This document shows, piece after piece, positions 49,629 through 56,800 of a stretch of DNA of 64,000 nt. The translations under genes were made by a program, and so were the position numbers. The stretch covers positions 62,001-126,000 of the forward strand of contig JAFXTM010000001.1 of the NCBI GenBank assembly GCA_017535865.1. Direction: 5' to 3'. How positions within the stretch are numbered: position 1 is the stretch's first letter; the number at the start of each line of letters is the position of its first letter. This DNA comes from Oscillospiraceae bacterium. GTDB taxonomy: Bacteria; Bacillota; Clostridia; Oscillospirales; Oscillospiraceae. The notes beneath the pieces were generated by a model. It saw only the letters and a list, made by a program, of their open reading frames with translations, ran no database searches and was not told where the DNA came from.

Positions 49629-50282
49629 TCACAGCAGGACAAAATGATTTTTCCGCGTCCGGATCAAGCCCTCGTCGCGCATGCGGCCGAGCTCTTTGGA
49701 AATGACGCTGCGCTCCAGATTCAGGTAGTCCGCGAGCTGCTGCCGATCAAAGGGAATGTCAAATTCCCTGCTTTGCTTTTGAATAGCCGTGCCGTTCAGA
49801 TAGGCCATGATCCTGGCGCGGGCGCTCTTTGGGGCGGTGTGGATGCTTCGCCCGGTGAGCATCAGATTCTTCTGCGCCGCGATCGACAGAAGGTTTGCGA
49901 GCATCCTGGCCGCCCAGGGGTGCTGCTCGGGGGAGATCGTGCGCAGCGCGCCGATGTTCAGGGAGAGGATGCGGCAGCTCTCGTTGGCAACGACGTCCAC
50001 AAGCATGATCTCCTCCCGCAGCCAGGCAAAGCTCGCGGCAAAATAGCCGCCTCTGCCGACATGGGACAGGATCATGCGGTTGCCCCAGAGATCGTTGGAC
50101 TGCACGGACACGCTGCCGGAGAGCACCAGTCCCATCCATTCCGTCGTATGGCCGGCGCTCAGGATCTGCGCGCCCTTTTCGAATCGCTTCTCCTGTGCCT
50201 GCAGGACTGCGAGCGCGAGGGGGATCTCCTCCTCGCGGAGCTGACGAAAAAGGACACATTGCGAAAGGACACTGTTTTCCAT
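49629..50282 (-). CDS. Crp/Fnr-family transcriptional regulator
   Basis: A 217-residue regulator with an N-terminal cyclic-nucleotide-binding-like barrel ('GAQILSAGHTTEWMGLVLSGSVSV') and a C-terminal helix-turn-helix ('FDRQQLADYLNLERSVISKELGRMRDEGLI'). No N-terminal Cys cluster for an iron-sulphur centre is present, so it is not a classic Fnr; a haem, NO or other signal is possible, as in HcpR/DNR-like proteins. The start is the ATG at 50282 after GAGGTG. It is divergent from nrfA with a palindrome in between, so control of nitrite reduction is likely. Confidence 0.88.
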   Translation of the reverse strand: MENSVLSQCVLFRQLREEEIPLALAVLQAQEKRFEKGAQILSAGHTTEWMGLVLSGSVSVQSNDLWGNRMILSHVGRGGYFAASFAWLREEIMLVDVVANESCRILSLNIGALRTISPEQHPWAARMLANLLSIAAQKNLMLTGRSIHTAPKSARARIMAYLNGTAIQKQSREFDIPFDRQQLADYLNLERSVISKELGRMRDEGLIRTRKNHFVLL

Positions 50283-50304
50283 GGCGACACCTCGTGCGGC
50301 AAAA

Positions 50305-50346
50305 GTTGTTGGAACAACATACATACCGTTGCCAGCATACTATACT
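50305..50346 (+). promoter_or_regulatory. Crp/Fnr-type box and promoter of nrfA
   Basis: A perfect palindrome GTTGTT-GG-AACAAC (50305-50318) is followed by a -10-like TATACT (50341-50346). With transcription starting near 50353 the palindrome is centred at about -41.5, the class II activator position for Crp/Fnr proteins. No good -35 box is present, which fits activator dependence. Confidence 0.6.
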
Positions 50347-50401
50347 GGTCATGGAAAAGCAAGCTATTCTGTTTCGCAAAAAAATGAAAAGGAGGGATAC
50401 C

Positions 50402-51634
50402 ATGAAAAAACCCCTGTCTCTGCTGTTGGCGGTTGTACTGCTGCTGGCGCTTGCCGTGCCGGCCTATGCCGCACCCGCCAACAAGGTCGAGACGAAATCC
50501 GGCGTCGTCGTCATGCATGCCGAGGACTGGAAAGAGGCGTTCCCCCTCCAGTATGAGACCTGGCTCCAGAACGGCGAGAACGACGAGATCGTGGATTACC
50601 TTGAGCAGTACCCCTATCTCCGTACCCTGTACGAGGGCTACGGCTTTGCCATCGACTACGGCTCCGCCCGCGGCCATTTCTACGACGTGCAGGACATCGA
50701 AGCGACCGGACGTCCGCATCCCCTTGCCAACTGCTGGACCTGCAAGACGCCCGACTTCACCAACATGGTGAACGAGGAGGGCATCGAGGCCTACAAGAAG
50801 GAATGGACCGAGGTCCAGGCGCAGATCACCGAGGGCATCTCCTGCTTCACCTGCCACGCGAACACCCCCGGCGAGATCACCGTGACCCACACCTACTGGA
50901 TCGACGCGGTGGGCGAGGACTTTGACAGGATCGCCGGCGCCAACCTCGCCTGCGGCCAGTGCCACAACGAGTATTACTTCGCGCCCGATACCAAGGCGAC
51001 CTCCATCGCGCACACGAGCCTGGAGAGCATGGCGCCCGAGACGATGCTGGCCTTCTTCAACGACGGGTCCAATTTCCCGACCGGCGAGCCCTTCACCGAC
51101 TGGACCAACCCCCGCACCGGCGTTCAGATGATCAAGGTACAGCATCCCGAGTTTGAGACCTATCTCGGCGCCGGCAGCCAGCACGCCGCCCTCTTCACCT
51201 GCGCGGACTGCCACATGGCCAAGCAGACGGCCGAGGATGGGACCGTTTACCACAGCCACTATCTCACTAGCCCTCTGCAGAATGAGGAGCTCCTCTCCAC
51301 CACCTGCTCGCTCTGCCACAACGGCAGCGTCCAGAAGGAGCTGCCCGAGCTCGTCGCCTCCATCCAGGCTGCGACCGAGGAGCGCACCAACGCCATCGGC
51401 TTCCAGCTGCAGGACCTGACCGAGAAGCTGGCCGAGCTCGTTGCCAACGGCGCGACCGACGAACAGCTTTCCGAAGCCCGCTCCCTGGCCCGCGACGCGC
51501 AGTTCTACTGGGACTTCGTGTTTGTGGAGAACTCCGAGGGCGCGCACAACTCGACGCTCACCAACGACTGCCTTGATAGGGCCGAGGCCCTCTGCGCCGA
51601 GGCGCTGAAAGCCCTCGACAGCCTGAGCGCCTGA
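50402..51634 (+). CDS. nrfA: Pentahaem cytochrome c nitrite reductase (ammonia-forming)
   Basis: A 410-residue exported cytochrome with a signal peptide ending 'VPAYA' (about 19-23). Five haem sites are present: CWTCK at 111-115 (the active-site haem with Lys), then CFTCH 148, CGQCH 184, CADCH 267 and CSLCH 302. Catalytic residues are retained: Arg in 'SARGHFYD', Tyr in 'NEYYF' (189-193), and Lys245, Gln247 and His248 in 'MIKVQHPE', which also serve the Ca2+ site. It reduces nitrite to ammonium with six electrons. No nrfH is adjacent. It is shorter than E. coli NrfA (about 480). The resB and ccsA genes follow. Confidence 0.96.
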   Translation: MKKPLSLLLAVVLLLALAVPAYAAPANKVETKSGVVVMHAEDWKEAFPLQYETWLQNGENDEIVDYLEQYPYLRTLYEGYGFAIDYGSARGHFYDVQDIEATGRPHPLANCWTCKTPDFTNMVNEEGIEAYKKEWTEVQAQITEGISCFTCHANTPGEITVTHTYWIDAVGEDFDRIAGANLACGQCHNEYYFAPDTKATSIAHTSLESMAPETMLAFFNDGSNFPTGEPFTDWTNPRTGVQMIKVQHPEFETYLGAGSQHAALFTCADCHMAKQTAEDGTVYHSHYLTSPLQNEELLSTTCSLCHNGSVQKELPELVASIQAATEERTNAIGFQLQDLTEKLAELVANGATDEQLSEARSLARDAQFYWDFVFVENSEGAHNSTLTNDCLDRAEALCAEALKALDSLSA

Positions 51635-51650
51635 TCGTTCAGGATTTCGA

Positions 51651-51678
51651 CTGCCCGCCCGGATGGGCGGGCAGTTTT
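51651..51678 (+). terminator. Hairpin terminator between nrfA and resB
   Basis: A 10-bp perfect stem (CTGCCCGCCC / GGGCGGGCAG) with a GGAT loop and TTTT lies 17 bp after the nrfA stop. Read-through would give low levels of the assembly genes and high levels of the cytochrome. Confidence 0.7.
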
Positions 51679-51700
51679 CGTCAGTCAGGGGGACGACGCC

Positions 51701-52948
51701 ATGAAAAAAGTATTCAAATATCTGCGCTCCATGCGCTTCGGTATCCTGCTGCTGATCCTCATCGGCGTCTGCTCCGTGGCGGGAACGCTGATCCCGCAGG
51801 GCCGCGAGCTCGCCTATTACGCGCAGCTCTCTCCCTCCCTCCACCCCTTGATCCTGCTGCTGCGCCTGGACCGCGTCTTTGAGAGCTGGTACTTCATCGC
51901 GCTGCTGGCGCTGCTGTGCCTCAATCTCTGCCTCTGCTCCCTGCTGCGGATCCGAAACGTCGTGCGGGCCGGGCGAGGCGAGACGGAGCGCGCCGCCGGG
52001 ATGCCCGATACCGTCTGTCTGAGCGGCGAGGGCGTGGAAAAGCTGCACGCCTGGCTGAAGGACCGGCGCTGCCGCAGCGAAACGCTGGGCGAGGCGACGG
52101 TTTACCGCAGGCACAGCCTCGGCCGCTACGGCAGCTTTATCACGCACCTGTCCATCCTGCTCACGGTGCTTTTCGGGGCGCTCGCGCTCTATACGCCGAC
52201 GGTGACGGACCAGAGCTGCATGCCCGGCGAATCCCTCGCCCTGCCGGACGGCACGTCGATCTACGTCGAGGATTTCCGCATCACGGATGACGCCGGGCGG
52301 CTCGATTATCAAAGCCGCATCGAGGTCACGCTGCCCGACGGCCGCAGCAGCGGGCTCAGAGAGCTCAAGGTCAATCATCCCCTGAGCTTCGGCTCGTACA
52401 AGATCTTCCAGCAGAGCTTCGGCACGGCGGGCTCCGTCACCGTCACGGACACCGCGACCGGCGGCGTCGACACCTTCCGGTTGACCGAGCCCTCCTATCT
52501 CACCGCGGATGGGATAACCGGGATCCTCTATCAGACGCTCTATCCCGATTTTCTCCGGGATCCCAGCGGGAACATCACGCTCATCACCATCACGGAGGGG
52601 AGTTATCCCCATCCCATCTACCAGATCCAGGTGATCGCGGACGGTGAATTCACGCCGGCGCTCGCGGAGCCGGGGGAAACGCTGGAGCTTGGGAGCCTGC
52701 TCTTTGCGTTCAACGCTCCGGTCGAATACCCGGGCCTGCGCATCAAGCACGTCTCCGCGCTCTGCAACGGCCTTTTGATCGCCGCTTTCGCGCTGATGAT
52801 CGCAGGTCTGTACATCACCTTCTTCTATGAGCCCGTGCTGGTCAAGGTGGACGCGGCGGGCTACGCGGTCGGCGGAGCGAAGCCGGAACGGATGCGGCTG
52901 GAGCTCGGCGAGGAATTCAGAGAATATGAACGGGAGGGTTCTGCATGA
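51701..52948 (+). CDS. resB: ResB/Ccs1-like cytochrome c biogenesis protein
   Basis: A 415-residue system II haem-attachment protein. Three N-terminal membrane helices ('MRFGILLLILIGVCSVAGTLIPQG', 'WYFIALLALLCLNLCLCSLL', 'HLSILLTVLFGALALYTP'), a large extracytoplasmic domain, and a fourth helix near residue 350 ('NGLLIAAFALMIAGLYITFF') give the ResB layout. It delivers and ligates haem to CXXCH sites together with CcsA. It overlaps ccsA by 4 bp. Beside nrfA it may be specialised for the CWTCK haem. Confidence 0.92.
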   Translation: MKKVFKYLRSMRFGILLLILIGVCSVAGTLIPQGRELAYYAQLSPSLHPLILLLRLDRVFESWYFIALLALLCLNLCLCSLLRIRNVVRAGRGETERAAGMPDTVCLSGEGVEKLHAWLKDRRCRSETLGEATVYRRHSLGRYGSFITHLSILLTVLFGALALYTPTVTDQSCMPGESLALPDGTSIYVEDFRITDDAGRLDYQSRIEVTLPDGRSSGLRELKVNHPLSFGSYKIFQQSFGTAGSVTVTDTATGGVDTFRLTEPSYLTADGITGILYQTLYPDFLRDPSGNITLITITEGSYPHPIYQIQVIADGEFTPALAEPGETLELGSLLFAFNAPVEYPGLRIKHVSALCNGLLIAAFALMIAGLYITFFYEPVLVKVDAAGYAVGGAKPERMRLELGEEFREYEREGSA

Positions 52949-53730
52949 AAGCGCTGTTTTTCGTTGCCCTGGTGCTGTACGGGCTCGCGGTGATCCTGGA
53001 GTTTACGGGTACGGCCTTCAAAAAAGACCGTTTTTTGAAGGCGGCCTGGTATGTCTTCCTTGCCGCCGCCGTGCTGCACACGGCCTTTATCGTCACGCGC
53101 GGCGTCATCGCAAAGCGCCTGCCGCTGTCGAACCAGTTTGAATTTGCCAACGCCTTCGCCTGGGGCGTGGCGCTGATGCTGATCGCCATGCGCCCGCGGC
53201 TGAAGATCGACTGGCTCTCGGTCGCGGCCATGCCGGCAACGCTGCTGGTGATGACCTACGCCGCTCTGCAGCCCATGGAGATCCGGGACCTGATGCCCGC
53301 CCTGCGCAGCGCCTGGTTCGGCGTTCACATCGGCTCGGCGGTCCTCAGCTACGCCGCTTTCGTGATCGCCGGCTGCGTCGGCCTGCGCTATCTGCTCTCA
53401 GCAAAGAAGGGCGCGGACAGCCGGGCGCTGGATCAGATGGACTATATCAGCTACCGTATGGTGGCCTTCGGCTTTCTGTTCCTGACCGTGGTGATCCTCT
53501 CCGGGGCGATCTGGGCCGAGCAGGCCTGGTCCGCCTTCTGGACCTGGGACCCGAAGGAGGTCTGGGCGCTCATCACCTGGATCATTTACGCGGTGTATCT
53601 GCACCTGCGCCTGCGCATGAAGCGCAAAGGCGCGGTCATGGCCTGGTTTCTGGTAATCGCCGTGCCGGTGGTCTTTTTCACCTTTGCGGGCGTCAACACG
53701 CTCATGAAAGGGATGCATACCTACGGCTGA
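52945..53730 (+). CDS. ccsA: CcsA/ResC-like cytochrome c biogenesis protein
   Basis: A 261-residue, eight-helix membrane protein. The haem-handling WWD-type motif appears as 'WAEQAWSAFWTWDPKEVWALITW', with flanking His residues ('GVHIGSAVLSYAAF' and 'LHLRLR'). With ResB it forms the system II cytochrome c synthetase that exports haem and attaches it to apocytochromes. It is the last gene of the nrfA unit. Fusion of the two proteins is common in epsilonproteobacteria (NrfI); here they are separate. Confidence 0.92.
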   Translation: MKALFFVALVLYGLAVILEFTGTAFKKDRFLKAAWYVFLAAAVLHTAFIVTRGVIAKRLPLSNQFEFANAFAWGVALMLIAMRPRLKIDWLSVAAMPATLLVMTYAALQPMEIRDLMPALRSAWFGVHIGSAVLSYAAFVIAGCVGLRYLLSAKKGADSRALDQMDYISYRMVAFGFLFLTVVILSGAIWAEQAWSAFWTWDPKEVWALITWIIYAVYLHLRLRMKRKGAVMAWFLVIAVPVVFFTFAGVNTLMKGMHTYG

Positions 53731-53834
53731 CCCAGCCCGCCGCGGGATCGCACAGTCTCCCTCCGCTTTTCGGTACTTTCTGTTTTTCGAGGCCTTCCGT
53801 ATAGAAAAAAGCAAGCGCTTTCGGTCAAACGAGC

Positions 53835-53880
53835 GCCGAAACGAAGCAGCCGCCCTTGTGGGCGGCTGCTTCGTTTCGGC
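53835..53880 (+). terminator. Large terminator-like hairpin after ccsA
   Basis: A 21-bp perfect stem (GCCGAAACGAAGCAGCCGCCC with its complement) and a TTGT loop. No strong T-run follows on the plus strand. It is followed by a segment that recurs after the potassium-transport cluster. Confidence 0.7.
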
Positions 53881-53897
53881 AAAGGGCATGTGTTTTG
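53874..53897 (+). repeat. 24-bp direct repeat, left copy
   Basis: Overlaps the end of the hairpin after ccsA and reads TTTCGGCA, AAGGGCATGT, GTTTTG. It matches the copy at 60813-60836 at 20 of 24 positions. The two copies bracket the kdpD-kdpE-kup-kimA genes. Confidence 0.5.
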
Positions 53898-54028
53898 TTT
53901 CTTTCTGTCGGAGCAACGTGCGCCGCAAGCCCGTTGACCGTCTGCTTTCCATTCGTTTCCGGGAAGCATCTTAACACATTCTTTATACCGACGCAGAAGA
54001 TATTACCCAGATTTAAAGAAGGCTTTGG

Positions 54029-54180
54029 CATAATAGAGGCACAGGACGGGTGAAAGAATCCACTCCCCTTCTCAGCCTGGAGCGTTGTCTTCTGATAGGT
54101 GCAACGCTATAATGTCTCCGTTGAGCCTGCGGGCGAAGCCGGTCGACCCTGCCCGCCCCGCATGAAGGAGGAATGAATCC
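54029..54180 (+). promoter_or_regulatory. Structured leader upstream of the kdpD-like gene
   Basis: A -10-like CATAAT (54029-54034) is followed by about 145 nt that can fold: a perfect 7-bp stem AGCGTTG / CAACGCT (54081-54108) inside GGAG / CTCC (54079-54119), then GCGGGC / GCCCGC (54129-54156) enclosing GGTCGACC. It does not contain the conserved blocks of the ydaO (c-di-AMP), M-box, lysine or cobalamin riboswitches as I know them. The remainder of 53731-54028 holds the hairpin above and no gene. Confidence 0.4.
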
Positions 54181-56070
54181 TTGGAAAAAATACTTGCCTG
54201 CCTGTCTCCCTCTCCATCCAACCCGAAAATCCTGCGCGCTGCGGCAGATATGGCCGGAGACGGCGCCGAACTGGTCGCGCTGTTTGTCGAGACGCCGCAG
54301 TTCCCGCGGCTGGCCAATGCGGATCGGCGGAGGCTGCAGGAGAATATGCAGATCGCGGAACAGCTTGGTGCAGCCATTCAAACCGTCAGCGGAGACGACG
54401 TGGCTTTCCAGCTCGCAGAATACGCAAAGCTGTCCGGCATCCGGAAAATCGTGCTCGGTCAAAGCGATTTCAAGCTGTCCGTCCTGCCCTCTCAGCCCAC
54501 CCTGCCCGACAGACTGGCGGAATACCTGCCGGAAGCGGAGATCCATGTGATCCCGGATCGAAAACGGGGCGTCTATCTGCCGCCTCAGCGAACCGCAGTC
54601 AGCAAGCGGCGAATCCTGATGGACGTTATCGTCACGCTGTCCCTGCTGACGGCCGCCACGCTTCTGGGGATGGTTCTTTACGGCTCCAATCTCTCCAATT
54701 CCAGCATCATGATGGTCTATCTGCTGGCGGTCCTGCTCATCGCGGTGATCACGTCGCACCGGGCGTACAGCATGGCAGCCTCGGTCGCTTCTCTGTTTCT
54801 CTTCAATTTTTTCTTTGTGCAGCCGCGCTATTCTCTGGTCGCCTATGAGCCCGGGTATCCCGTCAGCTTTCTCGTCATGTTTCTGACGGCCATGATTGCC
54901 GGCACGCTCGCAAACCGCCTCAAGCAGACGGCGTCTCAGGCGGCGCGGACGGCGTTCCGGACCCGGATCATCTCCGAAACGGATCAGCTTCTGGCCAAGG
55001 CGGGCAGCAGGGACGACATCCTACGCTGCTGCGCGGAGCAGAGCGCGAAGCTCCTCGGACGCGGCGTCGTGCTGTACGAAGTGGTAAAGGGCGATGCGTT
55101 CCGTCGATTTGCCATTCCGGAAGATCTCGCCCGGGAGGAAAACCGGACGCTGCCGCTGACGGAAAAGCTTTCGCGCGGACAGGAAGAAAACTGGTGTTAC
55201 CCGATCCATCTCCAGGAAAAGCTCTATGCCGTCCTGCAGGTCGCGGATCATGACCCGCCTCCCGAACTCCCCACGCAGAACACGCTGACGTCGGTGCTGG
55301 GAGAATGCGCGCTCGCCCTGGAGAATGAGCAAAACGCCCGGGAAAAGGAGGCGGCCGCTGTTCTGGCCGAGAACGAACGTCTCCGCGCGAATCTGCTGCG
55401 CAGCATCTCTCATGATCTCCGCACCCCGCTGATGTCCATCGCCGGAAACGCGGGGGCGCTGCTGACCGACGAGAGCCGATATTCGGAAGAAACACGTCAT
55501 CGGCTTTATTCGGACATCTATCAGGATTCTCTCTGGCTGATGGATCTGGTGGAAAACCTGCTGGCCAGCACGAGGCTGGAGGGCGGGGCCGACAATCTGC
55601 GGCTCTCGACCGAGCTGCTGGAAGACATCTTTGAGGAGGCCGCCGCCCATGTACATGCGGACAGCGGACACCGTGTGGTCACCGAGACGCCTCCGGACAT
55701 GCTGATGGTCCGCGCGGATCCCCGTCTGATCGTTCAGGTCCTTGTCAATCTCATCGGAAACGCCTTGAAGTATACCCCTCCCGGCTCAACGATCCTGATT
55801 TCGGCAAAACGGACGGGAGATACGGCGACCGTATCCGTCGCGGACGACGGCCCCGGCATTTCGTCTGAGGAAAAGGAACATGTCTTTGATATGTTCTTCG
55901 TCGGCGGGAACGCGGCTTCCGACGGCAGGAGGAGCCTCGGCCTCGGCCTGGCGCTCTGCAAGACGATCGTCAACACCCACGGCGGCGAGATTTGGGTAGA
56001 GGACAACAGCCCGCATGGCTCGGTCTTCTCCTTTACCCTTCCGGTCGAGGAGGTTTCGGAAAATGGATAA
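54181..56070 (+). CDS. kdpD: KdpD-like sensor histidine kinase lacking the KdpD N-terminal domain
   Basis: A 629-residue kinase. Residues 1-125 form a universal-stress-protein-like domain; 'SPS' at 9-11 and 'LVALF' at 31-35 partly match the c-di-AMP motif reported for KdpD. Four helices (about 145-243) form the DUF4118 region, a GAF-like part follows, then the phosphoacceptor His411 in 'LLRSISHDLRTPL' and the ATPase domain. The usual N-terminal KdpD module with its P-loop is absent (full KdpD is about 890 residues). The start is TTG at 54181, 9 nt after GGAGG. It overlaps kdpE by 8 bp. It probably senses K+ or c-di-AMP. Confidence 0.88.
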   Translation: MEKILACLSPSPSNPKILRAAADMAGDGAELVALFVETPQFPRLANADRRRLQENMQIAEQLGAAIQTVSGDDVAFQLAEYAKLSGIRKIVLGQSDFKLSVLPSQPTLPDRLAEYLPEAEIHVIPDRKRGVYLPPQRTAVSKRRILMDVIVTLSLLTAATLLGMVLYGSNLSNSSIMMVYLLAVLLIAVITSHRAYSMAASVASLFLFNFFFVQPRYSLVAYEPGYPVSFLVMFLTAMIAGTLANRLKQTASQAARTAFRTRIISETDQLLAKAGSRDDILRCCAEQSAKLLGRGVVLYEVVKGDAFRRFAIPEDLAREENRTLPLTEKLSRGQEENWCYPIHLQEKLYAVLQVADHDPPPELPTQNTLTSVLGECALALENEQNAREKEAAAVLAENERLRANLLRSISHDLRTPLMSIAGNAGALLTDESRYSEETRHRLYSDIYQDSLWLMDLVENLLASTRLEGGADNLRLSTELLEDIFEEAAAHVHADSGHRVVTETPPDMLMVRADPRLIVQVLVNLIGNALKYTPPGSTILISAKRTGDTATVSVADDGPGISSEEKEHVFDMFFVGGNAASDGRRSLGLGLALCKTIVNTHGGEIWVEDNSPHGSVFSFTLPVEEVSENG

Positions 56071-56758
56071 ATGGAAAATCATGGTCGTTGAGGACGACGC
56101 GCCGGTCCGGCACCTGATCACCGCCTCTCTGTCCGCCGAGGACTATACCGTGATCGTCGCGGAAACCGCAGCGGCGGCGGTGCAGCTCGCCGCCACGCAG
56201 AATCCGGACATCATTCTTCTGGATCTCGGGCTCCCCGACGGGGACGGCGTGGATGTGATCGCGAAGATCCGCCTCTGGACGGAAACGCCGATCATCGTGA
56301 TCAGCGCCCGCGACGAGGACACGGACAAGATCGAGGCGCTCGACGCCGGGGCGGACGATTATCTGACCAAACCGTTCTCCGTGGCCGAGCTCCTTGCACG
56401 CCTTCGCTCGACGCAGCGCCGCCTGACGCATCTGGCCGCGGGCAATTCGGAGGCCATGTTCAAAAACGGAGATCTCATCATTGACTATGCAGCAGGCTGC
56501 GCCTATCTCGCCGGACAGGAGCTGAAGCTGACGCCGATCGAATACCGCCTCCTTTGTCTGCTGGCGCAGAATGTGGGAAAAGTTTTGACGCACAAGTACA
56601 TTACGCAGAAGGTGTGGGGCGTCGGCTGGGAAAACAACATCGCTTCCCTGCGCGTATTTATGGCGACACTGCGGAAAAAGCTTGAGGCTTCGCCCGATTC
56701 ACCGACCTATATCCAGACGCACATCGGCGTCGGATACCGCATGCTGAAGATCGATTAG
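56063..56758 (+). CDS. kdpE: KdpE-like OmpR-family response regulator
   Basis: A 231-residue regulator with a receiver domain (acidic pair in 'MVVEDDAPVR', phosphoacceptor Asp54 in 'ILLDLGLPDGDG', Lys103 in 'LTKPFS') and a winged-helix domain ('LTPIEYRLLCLLAQNVGKVLTHKYI'). It is the partner of the overlapping kinase gene. No kdpFABC genes lie in the window, so its likely targets are kup and the kimA-like gene directly downstream. Confidence 0.92.
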   Translation: MDKWKIMVVEDDAPVRHLITASLSAEDYTVIVAETAAAAVQLAATQNPDIILLDLGLPDGDGVDVIAKIRLWTETPIIVISARDEDTDKIEALDAGADDYLTKPFSVAELLARLRSTQRRLTHLAAGNSEAMFKNGDLIIDYAAGCAYLAGQELKLTPIEYRLLCLLAQNVGKVLTHKYITQKVWGVGWENNIASLRVFMATLRKKLEASPDSPTYIQTHIGVGYRMLKID

Positions 56759-56800
56759 TCCGAAGCCGGGGGGCAGACGAGACGGAAAGGAGGCATCTGC

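Noticed and set aside
54029..54180. ydaO-type c-di-AMP riboswitch before the kdpD/kimA genes
   Set aside because: The gene content made it likely, but the conserved blocks I expect (such as AGCTAACC near the 3' end and GGGGAACC near the 5' end) are not present. It was kept only as an unassigned leader.
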